Shown: positions 1-9,630, counted from the first letter of the stretch. The stretch is 52,838 nt of DNA from Lachnospiraceae bacterium (GCA_017548765.1 JAFYZH010000070.1:1-52838); one strand, 5' to 3'. Notes: generated from the sequence alone by a model not told the origin. Translations and numbers: made by a program.

Positions 1-300
1 ACTTGAAAAATGCTTGGCTTTTACTTTGTTCTTTATTTCCTCCGCTTGAAGCATGTTTCGCCCGAGTTATGCGGTCACGACCGGGCATTGGAGCGAGCGG
101 ATGTAAAACGCCGTGAGAGTGCAGCCGGATGAGTGGCGAAAAGCGATCTCCGAGGTCGCTTTTCGCGCGAGCTGATGGCGTTTTCATCAAGAAAACGCCA
201 TCTGTCGAAGCGGGCCCCCTCGAATCCATCATTGAACGAGCGGTTTGTTTTTCACAGCGAGCGAACTGACCGCGAGCAAACGCCCCCTGCGCCCTCTCAG
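1..300 (+). ncRNA. Structured RNA candidate, element E1 (5' end may lie outside the window)
   Basis: This stretch has no convincing gene but clear RNA-like structure. A 7-bp stem joins 41-47 to 95-101 (one U.G pair, which favours the plus strand). Hairpin A pairs 136-146 with 156-166 (11 bp, loop 147-155 containing TCTCCGAG). Hairpin B pairs 174-184 with 192-202 (11 bp, 7-nt loop). A further stem can pair 241-246 with 268-273. Unpaired blocks CGGGCATTGGAGCGAGC (82-98), AAAACGCCGT (105-114), GCGCGAG (165-171), TCGAAGCGG (205-213) and the 19-nt block at 255-273 recur in the same order in element E2 near 20.4 kb, where the stem sequences differ but still pair. That is seen directly; that it is transcribed is inference. 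Strand is assigned from U.G pairs and from similarity to E2. Function and family are unknown. Confidence 0.7.
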
Positions 301-309
301 CCTTCTCAC

Positions 310-346
310 AAAAAAAGTGCCAAAGGAACCCTTCCTTTGGCACTTT
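310..346 (-). terminator. Rho-independent terminator of typA
   Basis: A 15-bp perfect stem pairs 314-328 with 332-346 around a CCC loop. Read on the minus strand it follows the typA stop codon and ends in a run of T (the A-run at 310-316). It could also stop plus-strand transcription coming from element E1. Confidence 0.9.
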
Positions 347-351
347 CTCTA

Positions 352-2187
352 TCAATTTTTTTTGAAGCCGGCGCGTTTGCGCATGATCGGATCCAGGATC
401 TTTTTACGGATACGGAGCGACTTCGGCGTTACCTCCAGGTATTCGTCGGTGTCGATGAACTCGAGGCACTGCTCGAGGCTCATGACCTTCGGGGTGATCA
501 GGCGGAGTGCCTCATCAGCCGCGGAGGAACGGGTGTTGGTCAGCTGCTTCTTCTTGCAGACATTGACCTCGACGTCCTCAGGCTTACCGTTCTGGCCAAT
601 GACCATTCCGGCGTAGACTTTCTCGCCTGCGCCGATGAAGAGCGTACCACGCTCCTGAGCGTTGAACAGACCGTAGGTTACTGCCTCACCGGTCTCGAAG
701 GCGATGAGGGAGCCCTGCTTACGGTAGCTGATGTCGCCGGCCCACAGGTCGTATCCGTCGAATACGGTGTTCAGGATACCATTACCCTTCGTGTCGGTCA
801 TGAACTCACCGCGGTAGCCGATCAGGCCACGGGCGGGAATGCGGAACTCCAGACGGGTGTAGCCGCCGGTCGTCGCGGTGGACATACCCTGCAGTTCGCC
901 CTTACGGGAGCTGAGTTTCTGGATGACGTTGCCGGAGAATTCGTCCGGGACGTCGACATATGCCAGCTCCATGGGTTCGAGCAGGCGGTTTCTTTCATCC
1001 GTGCGGGTCAGGACCTGTGCCTTACTTACGGCAAATTCGTAGCCCTCACGGCGCATATTTTCGATCAAAACGGACAGATGGAGCTCGCCGCGGCCGGAAA
1101 CCTTAAAGGTGTCGGTCGAATCGGTCTCCTCCACACGCAGGCTGACGTCGGTGTTCAGCTCGCGGAACAGACGATCACGCAGGTGACGGGAAGTTACGAA
1201 CTTACCCTCCTGACCGGCGAACGGACTGTCATTGACCACGAAGTCCATGGACAGGGTCGGCTCGGAGATCTTCTGGAACGGGATGGGCTCCATGCCCTCT
1301 TCTGCACACAGGGTGTCACCGATGTGGATCTCGGCGATACCGGAGATCGCCACGATGGCGCCGTACTTAGCTTCATTGACCTCGACTTTATTCAGGCCGT
1401 CAAATTCATACAGGCGGCTGATCTTTACACGCTGTTTCTTCGACAGATCGTGCGCATTGACCAGGAACATATCCTGATTCACACGCAGGGTGCCGTCTTC
1501 GATCTTACCGATACCGATACGGCCGACGTACTCGTTGTAGTCGATCGTGCTGATGAGGATGCGGCCGGGAACGTCCGGGTCGCCTTCGGGCGCCGGGATG
1601 CTCTCGACGATGGTCTCCAGCAGCGGGATCATGTTCTCCTGCGGGTCGTCCAGGTTGCGAACGGCAAAACCTGCCTTCGCGGACGCGTAGATGAACGGGC
1701 AGTCGAGCTGCTTATCGTTCGCGTCCAGTTCGAGCAGAAGCTCGAGCACCTCGTCGATGACCTCCGCGGGGCGCGCCTCGGGGCGGTCGATCTTGTTGAT
1801 GCAGACGATCAGGGACAGGTCGAGCTCCAGAGCCTTACGAAGCACGAACTTCGTCTGGGGCATCGCGCCCTCGAATGCGTCAACAACGAGGATAACGCCG
1901 TCGACCATCTTCAGGACACGCTCTACCTCGCCGCCGAAATCGGCATGTCCGGGGGTGTCGACGATATTGATCTTTGTATTCTTATAGTATACCGCAGTAT
2001 TTTTGGACAAAATGGTGATGCCGCGCTCACGCTCGATATCGTTGGAGTCCATGACACGCTCTGCCACTTCCTGGTTTTCGCGGAACACGCCGCTCTGCTT
2101 GAGCAGGCCGTCTACCAGTGTGGTCTTACCATGGTCTACGTGGGCAATGATCGCAACATTTCTTACATCTTCTCTTCTCGACTGCAT
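352..2187 (-). CDS. typA: Ribosome-associated translational GTPase TypA/BipA
   Basis: A 611-residue protein of the EF-G-like GTPase family that binds the 70S ribosome; in other bacteria it aids ribosome assembly and growth under stress or cold. The N-terminal G domain shows AHVDHGKT (about residues 15-22), [13 protein letters not shown] and NKID in order, followed by EF-G-like domains and the TypA-specific C-terminal part with the [16 protein letters not shown] stretch. Length matches the family. The start at 2187 is chosen because AGAGAGG lies just upstream and TypA proteins begin at this point; a longer open frame to 2256 adds 23 unlikely residues and covers the promoter. Single gene with its own promoter and terminator, convergent with element E1. 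Confidence 0.96.
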   Translation of the reverse strand: MQSRREDVRNVAIIAHVDHGKTTLVDGLLKQSGVFRENQEVAERVMDSNDIERERGITILSKNTAVYYKNTKINIVDTPGHADFGGEVERVLKMVDGVILVVDAFEGAMPQTKFVLRKALELDLSLIVCINKIDRPEARPAEVIDEVLELLLELDANDKQLDCPFIYASAKAGFAVRNLDDPQENMIPLLETIVESIPAPEGDPDVPGRILISTIDYNEYVGRIGIGKIEDGTLRVNQDMFLVNAHDLSKKQRVKISRLYEFDGLNKVEVNEAKYGAIVAISGIAEIHIGDTLCAEEGMEPIPFQKISEPTLSMDFVVNDSPFAGQEGKFVTSRHLRDRLFRELNTDVSLRVEETDSTDTFKVSGRGELHLSVLIENMRREGYEFAVSKAQVLTRTDERNRLLEPMELAYVDVPDEFSGNVIQKLSSRKGELQGMSTATTGGYTRLEFRIPARGLIGYRGEFMTDTKGNGILNTVFDGYDLWAGDISYRKQGSLIAFETGEAVTYGLFNAQERGTLFIGAGEKVYAGMVIGQNGKPEDVEVNVCKKKQLTNTRSSAADEALRLITPKVMSLEQCLEFIDTDEYLEVTPKSLRIRKKILDPIMRKRAGFKKN

Positions 2188-2259
2188 ATAAACCTCTCTA
2201 AATCTTCTCTTCTGAATGTGTATGTATAACGAAACTGCGTCGAAACGCAATCCCAATGT

Positions 2260-2287
2260 ATTTTAGCACGTTTTCTTTCGATTGCAA
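2260..2287 (-). promoter_or_regulatory. Candidate promoter of typA
   Basis: On the minus strand, TTGCAA (2282-2287) and TAAAAT (2260-2265) are separated by 16 bp, with TGC directly before the -10 box (extended -10). Transcription would start near 2253, giving a leader of about 65 nt. Confidence 0.65.
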
Positions 2288-2334
2288 GTGTTTTTTGAAG
2301 AAATACATTTGGTATGTCCACAGGCATGATCCGC

Positions 2335-2961
2335 TCAGACGGGCGCGTCGGCATAGCCTTCGCCGATCTTTTCGTACCGGATCTTACCGTTCACGGCGTT
2401 CGTCAGTGCCTTCAAAACCGCGTCCTCGCGATCCTTCGGGAGGCCGACGCAGACCTTCACATCAGACTCGTACCGAATGTCCGTCGGGGTCAATTCTTCC
2501 CGCGCCAAAAGGTACTGCACCTTACCGAGTTCGGTGTACTCGAGCGCCAGTTCCATGAAGTCGACACTCACCTTCTTCACTGGGACGGCGTCCGCCACAG
2601 CATTGGCCGAAGCCTGCGAGTAGGCGCGCACCAGGCCGCCGGTCCCCAGGAGCACGCCGCCGAAATAACGCGTAACGATGACGCAAACATTCGTCAGTTT
2701 CCGGCCCGCGAGCACGTCCAGCATGGGTCGTCCGGCAGTTCCGCCGGGCTCGCCGTCGTCGGAGAAACGCATCAGCGCCCCGTCCTCTCCCAGGATATAG
2801 GCATAGCAGTTATGCCGCGCGTCCCAGTATTTCTTCTTATGTGCTTCGATGCGCGCCAGCACTTCCTCTTCCGACTCCGCCGGAAAAACAAACGCCAGAA
2901 ACCGCGATTTCTTCTCTTCGTATTCACCGAAGCCTTCCTTCGAAACGGTTATATAGTCCAT
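2335..2961 (-). CDS. YigZ/IMPACT-family protein (UPF0029)
   Basis: A 208-residue protein of the YigZ/IMPACT family. The N-terminal domain carries the conserved pieces KKSRF, DARHNCYAY, DDGEPGGTAG and VTRYFGGVLLGTGGL, and a C-terminal ferredoxin-like domain follows. Eukaryotic IMPACT regulates the GCN2 kinase; the bacterial role is not settled, so no reaction is assigned. The start at 2961 begins MDYITVSKEG, which matches the usual start of the family, and an AAAGGAG-type site lies upstream. Divergent from the class A PBP, with back-to-back promoters between them. I see no clear terminator between it and typA. Confidence 0.93.
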   Translation of the reverse strand: MDYITVSKEGFGEYEEKKSRFLAFVFPAESEEEVLARIEAHKKKYWDARHNCYAYILGEDGALMRFSDDGEPGGTAGRPMLDVLAGRKLTNVCVIVTRYFGGVLLGTGGLVRAYSQASANAVADAVPVKKVSVDFMELALEYTELGKVQYLLAREELTPTDIRYESDVKVCVGLPKDREDAVLKALTNAVNGKIRYEKIGEGYADAPV

Positions 2962-3014
2962 TCGCCTGACACAACTGCTCCTTTCTTTCGTCTTAACAGG
3001 CCGAAGCCCACATC

Positions 3015-3044
3015 ATTATATTATAGAAGTACGGAAAATGTAAA
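3015..3044 (-). promoter_or_regulatory. Candidate promoter of the yigZ-type gene
   Basis: On the minus strand, TTTACA (3039-3044) and TATAAT (3015-3020) are 18 bp apart. A second overlapping TATAAT sits at 3020-3025. Confidence 0.6.
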
Positions 3045-3056
3045 GAGGAAGGCTTC

Positions 3057-3085
3057 TTGATTCACATACCGATAAGTAGTATAAT
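3057..3085 (+). promoter_or_regulatory. Candidate promoter of the class A PBP gene
   Basis: TTGATT (3057-3062) and a perfect TATAAT (3080-3085) are separated by 17 bp on the plus strand, about 75 bp before the start codon. Confidence 0.75.
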
Positions 3086-3162
3086 ATGTTATTGAGGGTA
3101 ATATGTCCTCCTGTACCGATAACTATCGATCATGACCATGCAAGAAAAGGCAAGGATACTAT

Positions 3163-5805
3163 ATGAATTTTAACAAACGAAATCTGGATCGCGCCATACG
3201 GCGGATGACGAACCCGCCCGGCCGGATCTATCATAAATGTCTGCTCTGGATCGTGCGGATCACGGTCTTCGGCGGCATCGCCGCCGCCCTGATCCTGGGC
3301 GCCTTCGGTGCGGGAACCATCCAGTCCCTGCTCGACCGTTCGCCCGACATCAGCACCATCGATGACACTCCGCTCGGCGAACACACCAACATCTACGACT
3401 CCTCGGGTCATATCATCCAGACCCTGGTGACGGCAGGTGCAAACCGCGAGTCCGTCTCGATCGACCAGATCCCCGAATACCTCAAACAGGCATTTATCTG
3501 CATCGAGGACGAACGTTTCCTCGAACATGACGGTATCGACCTCAAGGGCATCCTGCGTGCGGCCTTCATCGGTGTGACCTCCGGAAACTTCTCCGAGGGC
3601 GCCAGCACCATCACCCAGCAGTGGATCAAGAACCGCTTCTTTGAAGGCGGCCGCGAGAAGGGCCTCGGCGCGCAGATCGAACGTAAGGTCATGGAACAGG
3701 CCATGGCGCTCGCCGTCGAGAACACGCATTCGAAGAACATCATTTTGGAAAACTACCTCAACACCATCAACCTGGGCAATAACACCCTGGGCGTGCAGGC
3801 GGCTTCCAAGCGATATTTCAACAAATCGGTCTCCGACCTGACATTGTCCGAATGTGCCGTGATCGCCGCGATCACGCAGAACCCGTCGCGTTTCAACCCG
3901 ATCCGTTTTCCGGAATACAACCGGGAGCGCCGCGATACCGTACTGGCGAAGATGAAAAACGCAGGCGTCATCACTTCCGAGGAATATGACGAAGCGATCA
4001 ACGACGACGTGTACGCCCGCATCCTCACGGATAACCCGAGTGCGCCGCAACAGTCGACCTACTCCTATTTCACGGATGCGCTGATCCAGGTCGTGCTCTC
4101 CGATCTGCAGAATAAGCTCGGTTACACGAACCAGCAAGCGTGGAACATGCTCTACTCCGGAGGTCTTAAGATCGAATCCACCCTGGACTCCGACATCCAG
4201 AAGATCATGGATGACACGATCAACAACGAGACCCTGTATCCCTACACTTACTACAGTTTGAATTATCGGGCCAATGTCACCAGCGGGGACGGCAGTGTCC
4301 GGATGATCAACGAAGACATGATCAACGCTTACGCATTGACCTTAGGCGTACTCAGCAATGGCCGCTACTACACCAGTATCAAGTCCATTGAGGATACGCT
4401 CGAGAAATACAACCGTTCCCACAATATCACATCGGAGAACTGCGAAGTCATCGTGTACAATACAACGCTGGAGCCGCAGGTATCCATGGTCATCATCGAG
4501 CAGTCGACCGGCCATGTCGTAGCGATCAGCGGCGGCCGCGGCGAGAAGCCCGGCAGCCTGACCCTGAACCGCGCGACGGATACGACGCGTCAGCCCGGTT
4601 CCTGCTTTAAGGTCCTTTCGACCTTCGTTCCGTTCCTGGACACCATGGGCGGAACACTTGCCACTCCGATCTACGCGGGGCCGTACTCCTACCAGGGGCA
4701 CGACATCCACGACTGGTGGGGCGATGAATGCCTCGGTTATGTAAACGTCCGGGACTGTATCGCCTACTCTATGAACCTGGGCACCATGCATTTCCTGATG
4801 GACCAGGTCGGCATCAATGTTGCTTACGATTATCTGCAGAAGCTCGGCATCACAACACTCGTTGACTCCCGCCGGCAGGCAGACGGAACGGTCATCACCG
4901 ACCGTGTTCCTTCCCTTTGCTTAGGTGGTATCGTAGACGGCGTCACCAACCTCGAACTTACGAACGCCTATGCGACCATCGCCAACCAGGGCACGTACAC
5001 CGAGCCCGTTTATTACACACGCATCACCGACCGCAACGGTAAGGTCATCTTGGAAAATGAACCCAACCGCCGTAAGGTCTTAAAGTCCACGACCGCGACG
5101 CTCCTGACCTACGCTATGGAAAGCACCATGCAACTTCCGGAAGCATCGAAGTACCTGGACATCAATCCCAACATCATCCCGACCGGCGGTGACTGTCTCT
5201 TCGATGGCATGCGTCTGGCAGGAAAGTCCGGTTCCACCACCGATAAAAACGACCTCTGGTTCGTCGGATATTCACCGTATTACACTTGCGGTGTTTGGTC
5301 CGGTTACGATGTCGGCCAGGCAGAAGAAGCCGGCGGCATCTATCACAAACTGATATGGCGTGAAGTCATGAGTAAGATCCACTCCACCCTTCCTGATAAG
5401 GAATGGGGCCCGGAGAGCTCGGATATCGTCACCGCGAAGGTCTGCTCGAAGAGCGGTAAACTCGCGATCAATGGAGTGTGCGACCATCCGGACTCCAACG
5501 CAGTCGTCTACACCGAATACTTCACACGAAGCACGGTTCCTCATGAATACTGTGATTGCCATAAGATGATCTCGATCTGTAAGGAGTCTCAAAAACCTGC
5601 AGGCGATGACTGTCCGAAGTACCTTTGCGAAGACCATGTCTACATGATCCTCGATGAGAAGATCACCGATATGGACGTCGAAAGCGACGATACGAAGCAT
5701 GCATTGCCCGCTGAACTCAAAGATGTGGTATGTGACATCCACAAACCGAAACCGACGACCGCTGCCGCTACGGAGGAAGAAACCGACGGAGACGCGGATG
5801 ACTGA
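3163..5805 (+). CDS. Class A penicillin-binding protein (bifunctional transglycosylase/transpeptidase)
   Basis: An 880-residue membrane-anchored enzyme that polymerises lipid II into glycan strands and crosslinks the peptides. A short basic N-terminal tail is followed by one membrane segment (about residues 25-50). The GT51 domain shows EDERFLEHDGID (near 115) and GASTITQQW (near 147). The transpeptidase domain has the nucleophile motif SCFK (near 479), SMN (near 536) and KSG (near 687). The last 130 residues are cysteine-rich (CSKSG, CDHP, YCDCHK, CKES, DDCPKYLC) and end in a Thr/Glu/Asp tail; I cannot assign this part. The start has AAGGAT upstream. Monocistronic, ending at a terminator shared with ftsZ. 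Family membership is clear; the exact orthologue (PBP1a/PonA type) is inferred. Confidence 0.95.
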   Translation: MNFNKRNLDRAIRRMTNPPGRIYHKCLLWIVRITVFGGIAAALILGAFGAGTIQSLLDRSPDISTIDDTPLGEHTNIYDSSGHIIQTLVTAGANRESVSIDQIPEYLKQAFICIEDERFLEHDGIDLKGILRAAFIGVTSGNFSEGASTITQQWIKNRFFEGGREKGLGAQIERKVMEQAMALAVENTHSKNIILENYLNTINLGNNTLGVQAASKRYFNKSVSDLTLSECAVIAAITQNPSRFNPIRFPEYNRERRDTVLAKMKNAGVITSEEYDEAINDDVYARILTDNPSAPQQSTYSYFTDALIQVVLSDLQNKLGYTNQQAWNMLYSGGLKIESTLDSDIQKIMDDTINNETLYPYTYYSLNYRANVTSGDGSVRMINEDMINAYALTLGVLSNGRYYTSIKSIEDTLEKYNRSHNITSENCEVIVYNTTLEPQVSMVIIEQSTGHVVAISGGRGEKPGSLTLNRATDTTRQPGSCFKVLSTFVPFLDTMGGTLATPIYAGPYSYQGHDIHDWWGDECLGYVNVRDCIAYSMNLGTMHFLMDQVGINVAYDYLQKLGITTLVDSRRQADGTVITDRVPSLCLGGIVDGVTNLELTNAYATIANQGTYTEPVYYTRITDRNGKVILENEPNRRKVLKSTTATLLTYAMESTMQLPEASKYLDINPNIIPTGGDCLFDGMRLAGKSGSTTDKNDLWFVGYSPYYTCGVWSGYDVGQAEEAGGIYHKLIWREVMSKIHSTLPDKEWGPESSDIVTAKVCSKSGKLAINGVCDHPDSNAVVYTEYFTRSTVPHEYCDCHKMISICKESQKPAGDDCPKYLCEDHVYMILDEKITDMDVESDDTKHALPAELKDVVCDIHKPKPTTAAATEEETDGDADD

Positions 5806-5825
5806 AAAACTTAATGAAACGCATA

Positions 5826-5861
5826 AAAAGAAGCGGTCCCCATGGCGGGGACCGCTTTTAT
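5826..5861. terminator. Bidirectional terminator between the class A PBP gene and ftsZ
   Basis: An 11-bp GC-rich stem (5831-5841 with 5847-5857, loop ATGGC) is flanked by A-runs on one side and T-runs on the other, so it can serve both convergent genes. Confidence 0.85.
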
Positions 5862-5874
5862 ATTATCTTCTTGT

Positions 5875-7107
5875 TTAGTGCTTCAAAAATGTAGGAATGC
5901 GGATTCCTGTGCTGCCGTTTCCGTCGTCCTTACCCGGCTTCTTCTGGGTAAATGCGGGCGGTGTGTAGGTAGCGGGCTCAGCGGGCTGAGCAGGAGCTGC
6001 CTGGTTGGGAACGACCGGAGCCTCGGCGCTCTGTACCGGAGCTGCGTCTGTCACAGGCTTCTCGAATGTCTGCGGCTGATAGTTGAATGTGCGGTTCATC
6101 TGCGGCTTAACTGCGCTCTTGAAAGAAGAACCAACGCTATTATTCAGGTTCAGGGAACGATCCTCAACGCCGGTAGCGATAACGGTGATCGATACGGTAT
6201 CCGGTGCGGATGTCTCGAAGGTGGTACCGAAGATGATGTTTGCATCCTCTCCTGCCATCTCCTGAACGTTGCTGACTGCTTCATAGATCTCGGGAAGGGA
6301 AACTTCACCGGAGATGTTAACGAGAACGTGGGAAGCGCCCTCGATGGTGGTTTCGAGAAGCGGGCTGGACACTGCCAGACGCATAGCCTCGATCGCCTTA
6401 TCATCACCCTTAGCGGTACCGATACCGATATGAGCGATACCCTTATCCTTCATGACGGTCTGAACGTCTGCGAAGTCGAGGTTGATGAGACCCGGGCTGT
6501 TGATCAGGTCTGTGATACCCTGAACACCCTGCTGCAGTACTTCGTCGGCACGCTTGAATGCGTCCAGAACAGAAGTTCTGCGATCTACGATCTCAAGGAG
6601 ACGGTCATTCGGGATAACGATAAGAGTATCCACTGCCTCCTTCAGATTTGCGATACCTGCGAGCGCGTTCTGCATACGAACACGACCCTCGAATGCGAAA
6701 GGCTTGGTTACAACACCAACGGTAAGGATACCGGCTTCCTTCGCAAGGCGGGCGATAACAGGCGCAGCACCGGTACCGGTTCCGCCGCCCATACCACAGG
6801 TAATGAATACCATATCAGCGCCGGTCATAAGACCGCGCAGCTCCTCGATGTTCTCCTCAGCTGCCTTCTCACCTACTTCAGGCTTAGCTCCGGCACCGAG
6901 ACCCTTCGTCAGTTTCTCACCGATCTGAAGATAGGTAGGAGCCTTGCACATCTGCAAAGCCTGACGATCTGTATTTACTCCGATGAATTCAACACCGGCG
7001 ATATTCTCATCGATCATACGGTTTACGGCGTTATTTCCTGCTCCGCCGACACCGATCACTATAATTCTGGCTGCTCCCTCAGTTTCATTAATCTTAATCT
7101 CTAACAA
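5875..7107 (-). CDS. ftsZ: Cell division protein FtsZ
   Basis: A 410-residue tubulin-like GTPase that forms the cytoplasmic division ring. Seen: [15 protein letters not shown] near the N-terminus, the tubulin signature [10 protein letters not shown] (near residue 105), [11 protein letters not shown] (T7 loop region), a Pro/Ala/Gln/Thr-rich linker from about 320, and a conserved C-terminal peptide [10 protein letters not shown] that binds FtsA/SepF-type anchors. The start is taken as TTG at 7107, because a perfect AAGGAGG (7116-7122) lies 8 nt upstream; the longer frame to 7152 would add 15 atypical residues and cover that site. It follows the ftsQ-like gene but has its own promoter and terminator. 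No ftsA is present next to it in this window. Confidence 0.97.
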   Translation of the reverse strand: MLEIKINETEGAARIIVIGVGGAGNNAVNRMIDENIAGVEFIGVNTDRQALQMCKAPTYLQIGEKLTKGLGAGAKPEVGEKAAEENIEELRGLMTGADMVFITCGMGGGTGTGAAPVIARLAKEAGILTVGVVTKPFAFEGRVRMQNALAGIANLKEAVDTLIVIPNDRLLEIVDRRTSVLDAFKRADEVLQQGVQGITDLINSPGLINLDFADVQTVMKDKGIAHIGIGTAKGDDKAIEAMRLAVSSPLLETTIEGASHVLVNISGEVSLPEIYEAVSNVQEMAGEDANIIFGTTFETSAPDTVSITVIATGVEDRSLNLNNSVGSSFKSAVKPQMNRTFNYQPQTFEKPVTDAAPVQSAEAPVVPNQAAPAQPAEPATYTPPAFTQKKPGKDDGNGSTGIRIPTFLKH

Positions 7108-7212
7108 GGTGATTTCCTCCTTATGTTGTCTTGTGCTGCATCGGGAAAACAAATATCACATCCCGTCACTTTCCATCGATACCCCATCCCGATTTCACGC
7201 GACACACTTAAT

Positions 7213-7241
7213 ACTATATTTTATTTCCCTGAAATAATCAA
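7213..7241 (-). promoter_or_regulatory. Candidate promoter of ftsZ
   Basis: On the minus strand, TTGATT (7236-7241) and TATAGT (7213-7218) are separated by 17 bp in the AT-rich gap between the ftsQ-like gene and ftsZ. The leader would be about 100 nt. Confidence 0.7.
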
Positions 7242-7270
7242 CCACAAATTCAAAAAAAATCAAAGAAATT

Positions 7271-8050
7271 TTAATTTTCCCCATCCTCAGGCTCGTATTC
7301 GTCCTTTTTGAAAATGATATCGGCGTCGGGGTTGTCGTTATCATATGTCCGCAGGATCAAGGAACCGGCCTGTCCTTCCACTTTCGGATAGATCTCTGCC
7401 AGACGACGGATCTTTCCGGTAATGCTCTTCGGCGTTCCGAGGTACACATGCACCCGATCCATGTTCAGTATGATCTCACCGCTTAAAGTGAAGCGGATCA
7501 ACGATACCGGCAGGTTCTTCTTTTGGATCTCCCCGGCGAGGGAAACGATGGTCCGAAAGATCTCGGGGTCTTCCACGGGTAATGGTTCATCCTTCACGAA
7601 GTAGCCGAAATCCAGTCCCTCCACATGCGGGATGATATTTCCCTCGGAAGGATCTTCCGGGGCCGCAGGCGGTTCGCTCGAGACCTCCGCAACATAACCG
7701 TTCGAGTCCAGATAGAGGTAATCTCCCATGTAACTCATATAGGCGATGATGCTCTTTTCATAGACCACGATGGAAACTTCGCGCATCGAAACATCATCCA
7801 CTTCATATGATTCAACAAAGGGAATGGATACTACCTGTTCTTTTTTAAACCATTTGCGGAATAGCCGCACAACATAACGGCGATCGTTCTCGGTCGGAAA
7901 GATATAATTGAATATCTCTTCGTCCGTGTAACGTTCGTTTCCGTCGACGCGGTATGCGGTGATCTTGATCGACCAAAGGCCGATGCACGCTATGCCCAAT
8001 ATCAATAATAAAGCAATCGGAATCACGATTCTTCTGGTCTTCTTACCCAT
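7271..8050 (-). CDS. ftsQ: FtsQ/DivIB-type cell division protein
   Basis: A 259-residue single-pass membrane protein of the divisome. A basic N-terminus (MGKKTRR) is followed by one membrane segment (about residues 7-27), then a POTRA-type start (ITAYRVDGNERYTDEEIFNYI) and a beta-rich extracytoplasmic domain containing YLYLDSNGYV and NMDRVHVYLG, ending in an acidic tail. This order is typical of FtsQ/DivIB, which bridges FtsL/FtsB with other division proteins. The start at 8050 has AGGAGAG upstream and gives a normal topology; the frame to 8089 is longer but lacks support. Overall sequence conservation in this family is low, so the call rests on topology, the POTRA start and position between ftsW and ftsZ. 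Confidence 0.85.
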   Translation of the reverse strand: MGKKTRRIVIPIALLLILGIACIGLWSIKITAYRVDGNERYTDEEIFNYIFPTENDRRYVVRLFRKWFKKEQVVSIPFVESYEVDDVSMREVSIVVYEKSIIAYMSYMGDYLYLDSNGYVAEVSSEPPAAPEDPSEGNIIPHVEGLDFGYFVKDEPLPVEDPEIFRTIVSLAGEIQKKNLPVSLIRFTLSGEIILNMDRVHVYLGTPKSITGKIRRLAEIYPKVEGQAGSLILRTYDNDNPDADIIFKKDEYEPEDGEN

Positions 8051-8100
8051 CTTCTCTCCTGAAAACCTTAAAATGTCAAGGGCGTGCACCTTTGTATCCT

Positions 8101-8129
8101 ATCATAACACGAAGTCGGTGTTTTTTCAA
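8101..8129 (-). promoter_or_regulatory. Candidate promoter of the ftsQ-like gene
   Basis: On the minus strand, TTGAAA (8124-8129) and TATGAT (8101-8106) are 17 bp apart, downstream of a hairpin that may end the ftsW transcript. This suggests ftsQ is transcribed separately from the upstream cluster. Confidence 0.65.
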
Positions 8130-8162
8130 TTCCTTTTTGAAAACTGCACGATATTCTTTTAT

Positions 8163-8208
8163 CGAAAAATAAAGGAGCGGGAGCCGCCGATTTTTCGGTA
8201 ACTCTCGC
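8163..8208 (-). terminator. Probable terminator after ftsW
   Basis: On the minus strand 8195-8208 pairs with 8177-8190 (14 positions, several G.U, about one mismatch) with a short A-rich loop, followed by TCCTTTATTTTTC. It lies directly after the ftsW stop codon. Confidence 0.55.
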
Positions 8209-8214
8209 CCTATA

Positions 8215-9594
8215 TCACTCTTCGGAATCTTCTTCCGATCGATTTTCCGCCGCCCGAAGTTCGCGGTCGATCTGCTTCACGCGGATCTTTCGGGAAATGT
8301 TTAACAGGATGCCGACCTCTGCCATGGAGGCCATCAGTGCACTACCGCCGTTACTGATAAACGGCAGGATAACGCCGGTGTTCGGCATCATATTCGTCGT
8401 AACTGCGATGTTCATCAGGATCTGGAACGAAAAATGCAGGAAGATACCGACGGCTAAAAGGAAACCGTGGTAGTCCGGCGCGTTCCGGATGATGAAGAGG
8501 ATACGCCACAGAAGGAGGACGAAAACGAACAGCACCAGCATGGCGCCGAACAGGCCGAGCTCCTCGCAGACGATGCAGAATACCATGTCGTTCTGTGCCT
8601 CGGGAAGGAGGCCCAGTTTCTGCACGCTCGATCCCAGGCCGCGGCCGAACAAACCGCCGGAACCGATGGTATAGAGACCTTGCAGGATCTGGTAGCCTTT
8701 ACCCGCAGGGTCGCTGTCAGGATCCAGCCACATCTTGATTCGTGTCACCTGGTAGTCTTTCATGAGCGGGAAGGATCCGGTCTCACGGATACGCAGGATG
8801 ACGATTATGATCAGGAGGACCATGGCGATCGCCATGACCGCAAAGATCTTCTTTTTATCACTTACGATGAAGAACATACCGAAGATGATCAGGAATACGA
8901 TGATCGCGGTACTTAAGTTCTCCGATACGATCAGGAGCAGGAAGGGGCTCATCAGCAGGAAACCGCCGATGAAAAACAGGTTGTTCCCGGAGAAACGTCC
9001 CAGCATTCCGTATTCGATCGCCTCATCCTTAACACGGAGTTTCGGCTTTCCTTCACGTACTCGTATCTTATTCTCTTCTTTTACGACGCGCGAACGTTTT
9101 TGGTTACGTTGCTTGCGCATCATTATGCCGTATTTGGAATTCAGGAACGCGGACAGCATGACGATGATACCGGGCTTTGCGATCTCCGAAGGCTGGATGT
9201 AGAACGGTCCAAAGTTCAGCCAGCGCTGCGAAGCATTGGCCGTGGTACCGCTGATCAGAAGGGCGATAAACAAGCCCAGCAAAACGATGTAGATGCCCAC
9301 AAAGATCACTTTTCCATAGAGGTGGTAGTTGATCATGGAAACGATGAACATACCGACCACACAGAGGATCAACGTCTTAAACTGTTTGAGCGTGGAATAC
9401 CACTCGCTTCTGCCCAGCTGGATATCCGAATACGAGGTCGTCGAATAGACCATCATGATACCGAACAGGCACAGGCAGATCACCAGAAAGATCAGACTGT
9501 AGTCATAGTAACCCTGGGTCAAAAACCGCCGTATTCGGTTACGGAAACGTATGAAAATGTTTTCATTTGCCTTACGCGGCTGTTTTTCACTCAT
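8215..9594 (-). CDS. ftsW: FtsW-type peptidoglycan glycosyltransferase (SEDS family)
   Basis: A 459-residue polytopic membrane protein of the SEDS family, which polymerises lipid II at the septum together with a class B PBP. About ten hydrophobic segments are visible. Family motifs include GRGLGSSVQKLGLLPEAQND followed by MVFCIVCEELG, and NTGVILPFISNGGSALMAS near the C-terminus. A strongly basic loop of about 40 residues (RKQRNQKRSRVVKEE...) lies between early membrane segments and is longer than usual. The start at 9594 is supported by AAGGAG; the open frame extends 7 codons further. FtsW rather than RodA is inferred from its place between murD and ftsQ in the division cluster. Confidence 0.93.
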   Translation of the reverse strand: MSEKQPRKANENIFIRFRNRIRRFLTQGYYDYSLIFLVICLCLFGIMMVYSTTSYSDIQLGRSEWYSTLKQFKTLILCVVGMFIVSMINYHLYGKVIFVGIYIVLLGLFIALLISGTTANASQRWLNFGPFYIQPSEIAKPGIIVMLSAFLNSKYGIMMRKQRNQKRSRVVKEENKIRVREGKPKLRVKDEAIEYGMLGRFSGNNLFFIGGFLLMSPFLLLIVSENLSTAIIVFLIIFGMFFIVSDKKKIFAVMAIAMVLLIIIVILRIRETGSFPLMKDYQVTRIKMWLDPDSDPAGKGYQILQGLYTIGSGGLFGRGLGSSVQKLGLLPEAQNDMVFCIVCEELGLFGAMLVLFVFVLLLWRILFIIRNAPDYHGFLLAVGIFLHFSFQILMNIAVTTNMMPNTGVILPFISNGGSALMASMAEVGILLNISRKIRVKQIDRELRAAENRSEEDSEE

Positions 9595-9630
9595 GCTCTC
9601 AACTCCTTGCAACATTCGTTCTAACGAACT

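Noticed and set aside
1-300. RNase P RNA, tmRNA, SRP RNA or 6S RNA at E1
   Set aside because: The characteristic conserved cores of these RNAs as I know them are not present in E1 or E2.
133-2229. A very long open frame on the plus strand opposite typA
   Set aside because: It is the antisense frame of a highly conserved GTPase gene with biased codons; its translation has no recognisable domain and the start runs through element E1.
3130-4137. Long minus-strand frame opposite the class A PBP gene, and similar frames opposite ftsZ, murD, rsmH, uvrC, YfhO and glgP
   Set aside because: All are mirror frames of well-supported genes, without ribosome sites or family motifs.
7108-7152. Longer FtsZ starting at 7152
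   Set aside because: It would translate through a perfect AAGGAGG site placed 8 nt before a TTG that matches the usual FtsZ N-terminus.
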